Positions 60,300-64,000 of a DNA stretch of 64,000 nt are shown one piece after another. Source of the stretch: Nymphaea colorata (lineage: Eukaryota > Streptophyta > Magnoliopsida > Nymphaeales > Nymphaeaceae); the NCBI RefSeq assembly GCF_008831285.2, contig NC_045141.1, positions 16,788,106 through 16,852,105 on the forward strand, given 5' to 3'. Numbering within the stretch: position 1 is the stretch's first letter; every line of letters starts with the position of its first letter. A program made the translations under genes and the position numbers. The notes under the pieces were generated by a model. It was not told the DNA's origin, did no database searches, and worked only from the letters and a program-made list of their open reading frames with translations.

Positions 60300-61640
60300 A
60301 TTTGTTGATATCAGTGCCAGTGGTAGTCGATCGCATCTCTTGATTATCTGCAAAAATAACCATATGACCTGAGGATTAGAAGAATCAATCATATACAGCA
60401 TACATGGGTGAGCACATTCGCATCCTTAGTAGAAAGTATTTGAGTGGAGTGCGACAATCACACCCACCATTTCCGAACTACGATAATCAAACCATTCCCG
60501 AAAATTCTTTAGATCCTTCTCAGACCAAACATCGATAATCAAACCATTCCCGAACTACGTAATTTGCTGCTCACTCATCCCATGCGCTTTCTTCCTCATT
60601 GCATCTTCTACATCTTTAAACCTGGGCACTGCTCCAACCTGCAACAGAGTCCATATTCCTTTCAGGATGTCTAGCGTATCTGGAGATCTGGAAAGTGTGA
60701 AGTAGAAGATATTCGCACCGCACAGGCCTGACAACAGTGGATGCAGAAGCCAAGTGACGAACCAGTATTGGACAAGCATTGTTCAACTGTAGAAGGATGA
60801 AGAATTTAAAATTTTGGCACATATAACATTTGAAATTTTAAATGTGTGATTTTAATCATCAAAAAATTGAGACTGCTGGGTGTACGTTTAGTGCAATCCA
60901 AAGGTGTATTATTCCAAAAATCACCTATGTCAAATGCACGGAAAATTGATGGTTAAAAACCATCGTGTTAATTTACAAAAAAGCTGCAATCATGATTTAA
61001 CGAAGAATGCAGGGAAACATGATTTTCTTTTCAAATGATGAATTCACCTTGAACGTCAAGTCTGTGAGACCCACAAAGAGAGGGACGTGGTTGAGTAATA
61101 GAAGGGAAAGACACCTGCTGTGATATCTTGGTCCCTGCAGAGCTTGTTCACCAAGGTGGTCTTTCCGCAACCCACCATTCCACAAACGACAACCACCTGA
61201 CGCATCCCCACCATCCCTTTCAGCTCAAATCAGAGGCTTCTTTATCCCAAATACCCTACCAGGGAGAGGAGGCAGAGCAGCAACAGATGCGCCCAACCTG
61301 ATTCCAGCCACCTCGCGTTCACCCATCAACTTATCCAACTTGGAATTTATTTCCTTCATCCTCAAGCTCAGTGCCAATACCCCTCTCAGAGGCGCACTCT
61401 ATGGACTACGAATCCCTGAGTCGCTTCTTCAAACTCTTCTAGCCGTCGGGAGTTTCGATGACTTCCTCGCCCACCTTCCAGTAGGGAACTTGGGGACAAT
61501 TGCTTATAAGCTCTCCACCACTTTTGATCTCGCAGCACAGGGTGCAAGCTCCCAATCCGCGGGCAGTTCGCCTAGTATCGGTCCTAACCTTTCCAACGCT
61601 CTTCCAACCCGCTTGTACTACATTTTAAACACACGATGAC
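60300..61640 (-). pseudogene. RPW8-NLR (RNL) pseudogene, N-terminal half
   Basis: Fragments appear in the right order but in different frames and with stops. An RPW8-like coil region (about 61640-61330) has LISNCPQVPYWKVGEE, RLEEFEEATQGF and MKEINSKLDKLM. A P-loop VCGMVGCGKTTLVNKLCRDQ lies at about 61180-61125. A possible intron follows (gcag|gtgtc to ctacag). Then come ANIFYFTLSRSPDTLDILKG (about 60718), FKDVEDAMRK (about 60620), a kinase-2-like LIIDVWSEKDLKNF (about 60540) and CDRLPLAL (about 60340), the GLPLA position. At least four frame breaks and several stops make a working protein impossible. It lies between the SnRK2 gene and an intact RNL in the same orientation, so it is a decayed tandem copy of the right-edge gene or its relative. 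Confidence 0.75.
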
Positions 61641-62236
61641 GAGCAGCTATTCGTTTTATTATATTCCACGCCTGTTGCAACGCCGGCAGCTGCTCTCTAA
61701 CCCAAATTTTGGCCATCTTCCCTGGTTTTCGATTTGCCTACAGTCCTGCCGGCCATATAAATTCTTTTAAGTTCCCACCGGTGATACCTGTAGCATCTCT
61801 CCTCTTCACTGGAAGACTTCGGTTCCAGCATAGCCACATGAAACGTCAGCGTTTATAATGTAACTTTGCTATCAAGTTATTCTTGAGGCATCTATAAAGA
61901 CGCCATCAACCAAGAATGGCTTCTTGTTAAAGCATAAAAAGCCGTCAACCACCCTCGATAGTTTGTTTCTATGTTAAAAAGAGTACAGAAAAAGTGAGAC
62001 CCTTTTTCCCACTCATGCTTTCTGTTGAATGTGTGCCCTTGTAAATTGATTGACGCATCAAACATTCCCTTGTGAAGCAAACGGTGCCCAGTTTTATTTT
62101 GTTGGTGATTTTTCTAACATTTGAACTTACAAGAAATTGTCTCACGTGGGAAGCAAAGTAATGACCACGGGCTTCAAACACATGGGCGCAGTTGATCTGC
62201 CACCAATAGCTGTGGCTCTCTTTATATGATACGGTG
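61641..62236. other. Spacer between NLR pseudogene and CACTA terminus
   Basis: No gene recognised. The left part may contain more of the decayed NLR leader, but nothing is convincing. Confidence 0.5.
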
Positions 62237-62375
62237 CACTACACCAAAAAAGGTTTTTACCGGCCTATGGTGCCGGGAGAAATAACTCCTGGCGCTCAAC
62301 AAGCGACCCGGTTGGTTTAGTAGCAGACGGCCACACTACCGCCACTGAATAAATGACGGCACCACGTAAAATTTC
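62237..62375 (+). mobile_element. Terminus of a CACTA (En/Spm-like) transposon
   Basis: The text CACTACACCAAAAAAGG is the characteristic CACTA end, followed by GC-rich subterminal sequence (ccggcctatggtgccggg). The element breaks off near 62.37 kb where the inverted-repeat copy B begins. No second terminus or transposase is in the window, so this is a fragment. Confidence 0.6.
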
Positions 62376-62385
62376 CACAGTGCAA

Positions 62386-63224
62386 TCCAAGCCAATTATC
62401 TTGTTACAGCAATGACGAAGGCACGTTTGAGCTGATTGCCCACTCCAGCCCATACAAGTTATCTTATTTTCATATTGGTGTCCATTATCTTTTTATTAAT
62501 TTATATATAGTTGCACCCTTCAATTTTGAAATTTAAACTACTAATGCCCTTCAGCCAGAAATTTCTGGCTCCCACTGTTAAAGCATCAAAATCATAAGAA
62601 AAAAGAGAATTTCAGTGCCTGAAGCACGTCATGCTTACCTCATAGCAAATAATTAAATATTGAGACTAAACTGTCTACGTATTTTTGTCATGTGCTATGG
62701 TAAAAGCTGCAAGAAAAAGCATCTTTATAATGACAATGAAAACAAAAAGATGCTCCTATCATGAACCTAAGGTGCTAGTTAAATAAGTTTATGACTCTCC
62801 CCTGATTCTCACACCTTTCAGTTTTTTGAATGGTTGTCACAAACATCGTTCTTAGCAAAATATCACAAGGTTCCCCTCTAGCATTTTTCGGCAAAGTTGT
62901 TCTCTTGGGGAAAATCTCAATAATTTTTTTAAAAAGTAAAAAATCAGAAAAACTTATAAAATTTTTGAAAATTAAAAAAAAATCAGTATAAAATTGTCAG
63001 ATTTTCAAAATCTGGTGACCTTTTACCCATTTTTTCGTTTTATTTGTTTTTCTTATAAATATCATGATTCAAAATATTTGTGGCACTGTTTTTGAATCCC
63101 ATGTTGGTTGTAGAAGGATATAGTCATAGATCATTAAACAGGAGAAGCTTTCATGAACAGCTTCCTTTAATATTTGCTTTCATTTTAATAAATAAAAATA
63201 TGTCTAGAACTTGTTATGAATGCA
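62386..63224 (-). repeat. Interspersed repeat, copy B (inverted relative to copy A)
   Basis: About 840 bp matching copy A in SnRK2 intron 6 on the opposite strand, with small indels. It begins right beside the CACTA fragment and ends about 160 bp before the stop codon side of the NLR gene. Confidence 0.75.
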
Positions 63225-63381
63225 ATAAAATACTCTTATTGCTCAACCAACAGTCAGACATGGCACAAGCACGAGTGTCCGCATGCAAATGTCTACTACA
63301 ATCACATAAAACAAATAACCAAGTAAAATGCTTAAATTTCCACATATACATGCTAAAGGCATGGAAAGAAAATCCAAACGA

Positions 63382-64000
63382 CTAGTAAAGGAATCTCAAG
63401 TTGATGTCCTCTTTAGCCACTTCCACTCGTAGTTTGCTCAGGTTATGCCCTACAGTTGTCCACAAGCGAAAAATCTCATCATCACAAACAACAGTTCTAA
63501 GGCTTATCATTTGTCTCACTGATGCAGGCAGTTCCCTCACACTTAAACACCAGCTCATGTCAAGCCTTTCCAAACGGTGCAGTTCACCAATTCCTATTGG
63601 TAAGTCCTCGATGTTTGAGCAATGAGACACGTCTAATATTCTGAGACTTGCAAGCTTACACACGGAGTCCGGTAGACCCTCCAAACTAGTACAAGCATGT
63701 AGCCTTAGAGCCTCTAATCCAGTTAATGAGCCAATGCTCTCTGGCAAGCCATTTAAATCAGGGCAGTTTGTGATGCTCAATCTCTTTAGATTGGAAAGGT
63801 TGCAGATTCCAGGAGGCAATGCGTCTAAACCTTTGCAGTAGTCTACTTCTAGCTCTGTTACAGCAGGGAAGACCCTCGGGATATCCAGTGGCAAATAACC
63901 ACCATCTTGACTAACCTCACAAAGCACCAGTGATAGCTTTTGCAGATATTGCAATGGCTCTGTAAATGTAGAAAGCAACGGGACCAATATCTTTTGCAGT
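63382..64000 (-). CDS. NRG1-like: RPW8-type helper NLR (NRG1/ADR1-like), C-terminal LRR part; 5' side outside window
   Basis: The open frame enters from the right edge and ends at TAG 63384-63382, 205 codons visible. It holds about five leucine-rich repeats of the RNL kind: DIPRVFPAVTELEVDYCKGL, LPPGICNLSNLKRLSITNCP, LPESIGSLTGLEALRLHACT, LPDSVCKLASLRILDVSHCS, LPIGIGELHRLERLDMSWCL. The tail has VVCDDEIFRLW and LRVEVAKEDINLRFL, close to the 'EVPKEDINLNWL' end of NRG1 proteins. RNLs act downstream of sensor NLRs with EDS1 complexes and form calcium-permeable pores at the plasma membrane. No break is seen in the visible part. The first in-frame ATG is outside the window. ADR1 cannot be excluded, but the tail favours NRG1. 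Confidence 0.88.
   Translation of the reverse strand, partial: LQKILVPLLSTFTEPLQYLQKLSLVLCEVSQDGGYLPLDIPRVFPAVTELEVDYCKGLDALPPGICNLSNLKRLSITNCPDLNGLPESIGSLTGLEALRLHACTSLEGLPDSVCKLASLRILDVSHCSNIEDLPIGIGELHRLERLDMSWCLSVRELPASVRQMISLRTVVCDDEIFRLWTTVGHNLSKLRVEVAKEDINLRFLY

Overview
This window is nuclear DNA of a flowering plant. The genes have many introns with GT..AG borders, the intergenic DNA is long and AT-rich with numerous (TA)n, (GA)n and compound microsatellites, and the gene families are plant-specific (LBD, GARP/HHO, SnRK2, RPW8-type NLR). The NLR at the right edge ends like NRG1. NRG1-type helpers are known to be missing from monocots, so a dicot, magnoliid or early-diverging angiosperm is more likely than a grass. 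The species cannot be named from sequence alone.

Layout. 1-5.8 kb (-): 5' two thirds of a YODA/MAPKKK5-type MAP kinase kinase kinase, running off the left edge. 5.8-15 kb: gene-poor DNA with microsatellites and remnants of a dispersed repeat. 15.8-16.7 kb (+): single-exon coding region of a class I LBD/AS2-domain transcription factor. 17-25.6 kb: no recognisable gene. 25.7-30.1 kb (-): 40S ribosomal protein S20, with three coding exons and probably a 3.1-kb leader intron that carries a hAT-like insertion. 31.8-32.3 kb: a complete hAT-type MITE. 34.3-35.8 kb (-): five-exon GARP repressor of the HHO/HRS1 family with three G-boxes upstream. 36.8-51.6 kb: intergenic, with very long (TA)n/(GA)n tracts, a decayed ~1.4-kb tandem duplication and a tRNA-derived SINE-like piece. 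52.0-58.1 kb (+): complete nine-exon SnRK2.6/OST1 kinase, with a 3.5-kb intron 6 containing a repeat. 59.4-61.6 kb: decayed RPW8-NLR. 62.2-63.2 kb: a CACTA terminus and an inverted second copy of the intron-6 repeat. 63.4-64.0 kb (-): intact 3' end of an NRG1-like helper NLR.

The genes are independent transcription units, not an operon. Several belong to signalling and stress: an OST1-type kinase acts in ABA signalling, MAPKKK5-type kinases act downstream of immune receptors, RNLs are immune helpers, and HHO proteins repress nutrient-response genes. I see no evidence that their adjacency is functional. No unequivocally new system was found. The most informative oddities are the nested hAT-like insertion in the RPS20 leader intron, the HHO intron made almost entirely of microsatellite that starts at the splice donor, the decayed tandem duplication with a TATA-containing segment, and the inverted repeat pair spanning the 3' half of the OST1 gene.
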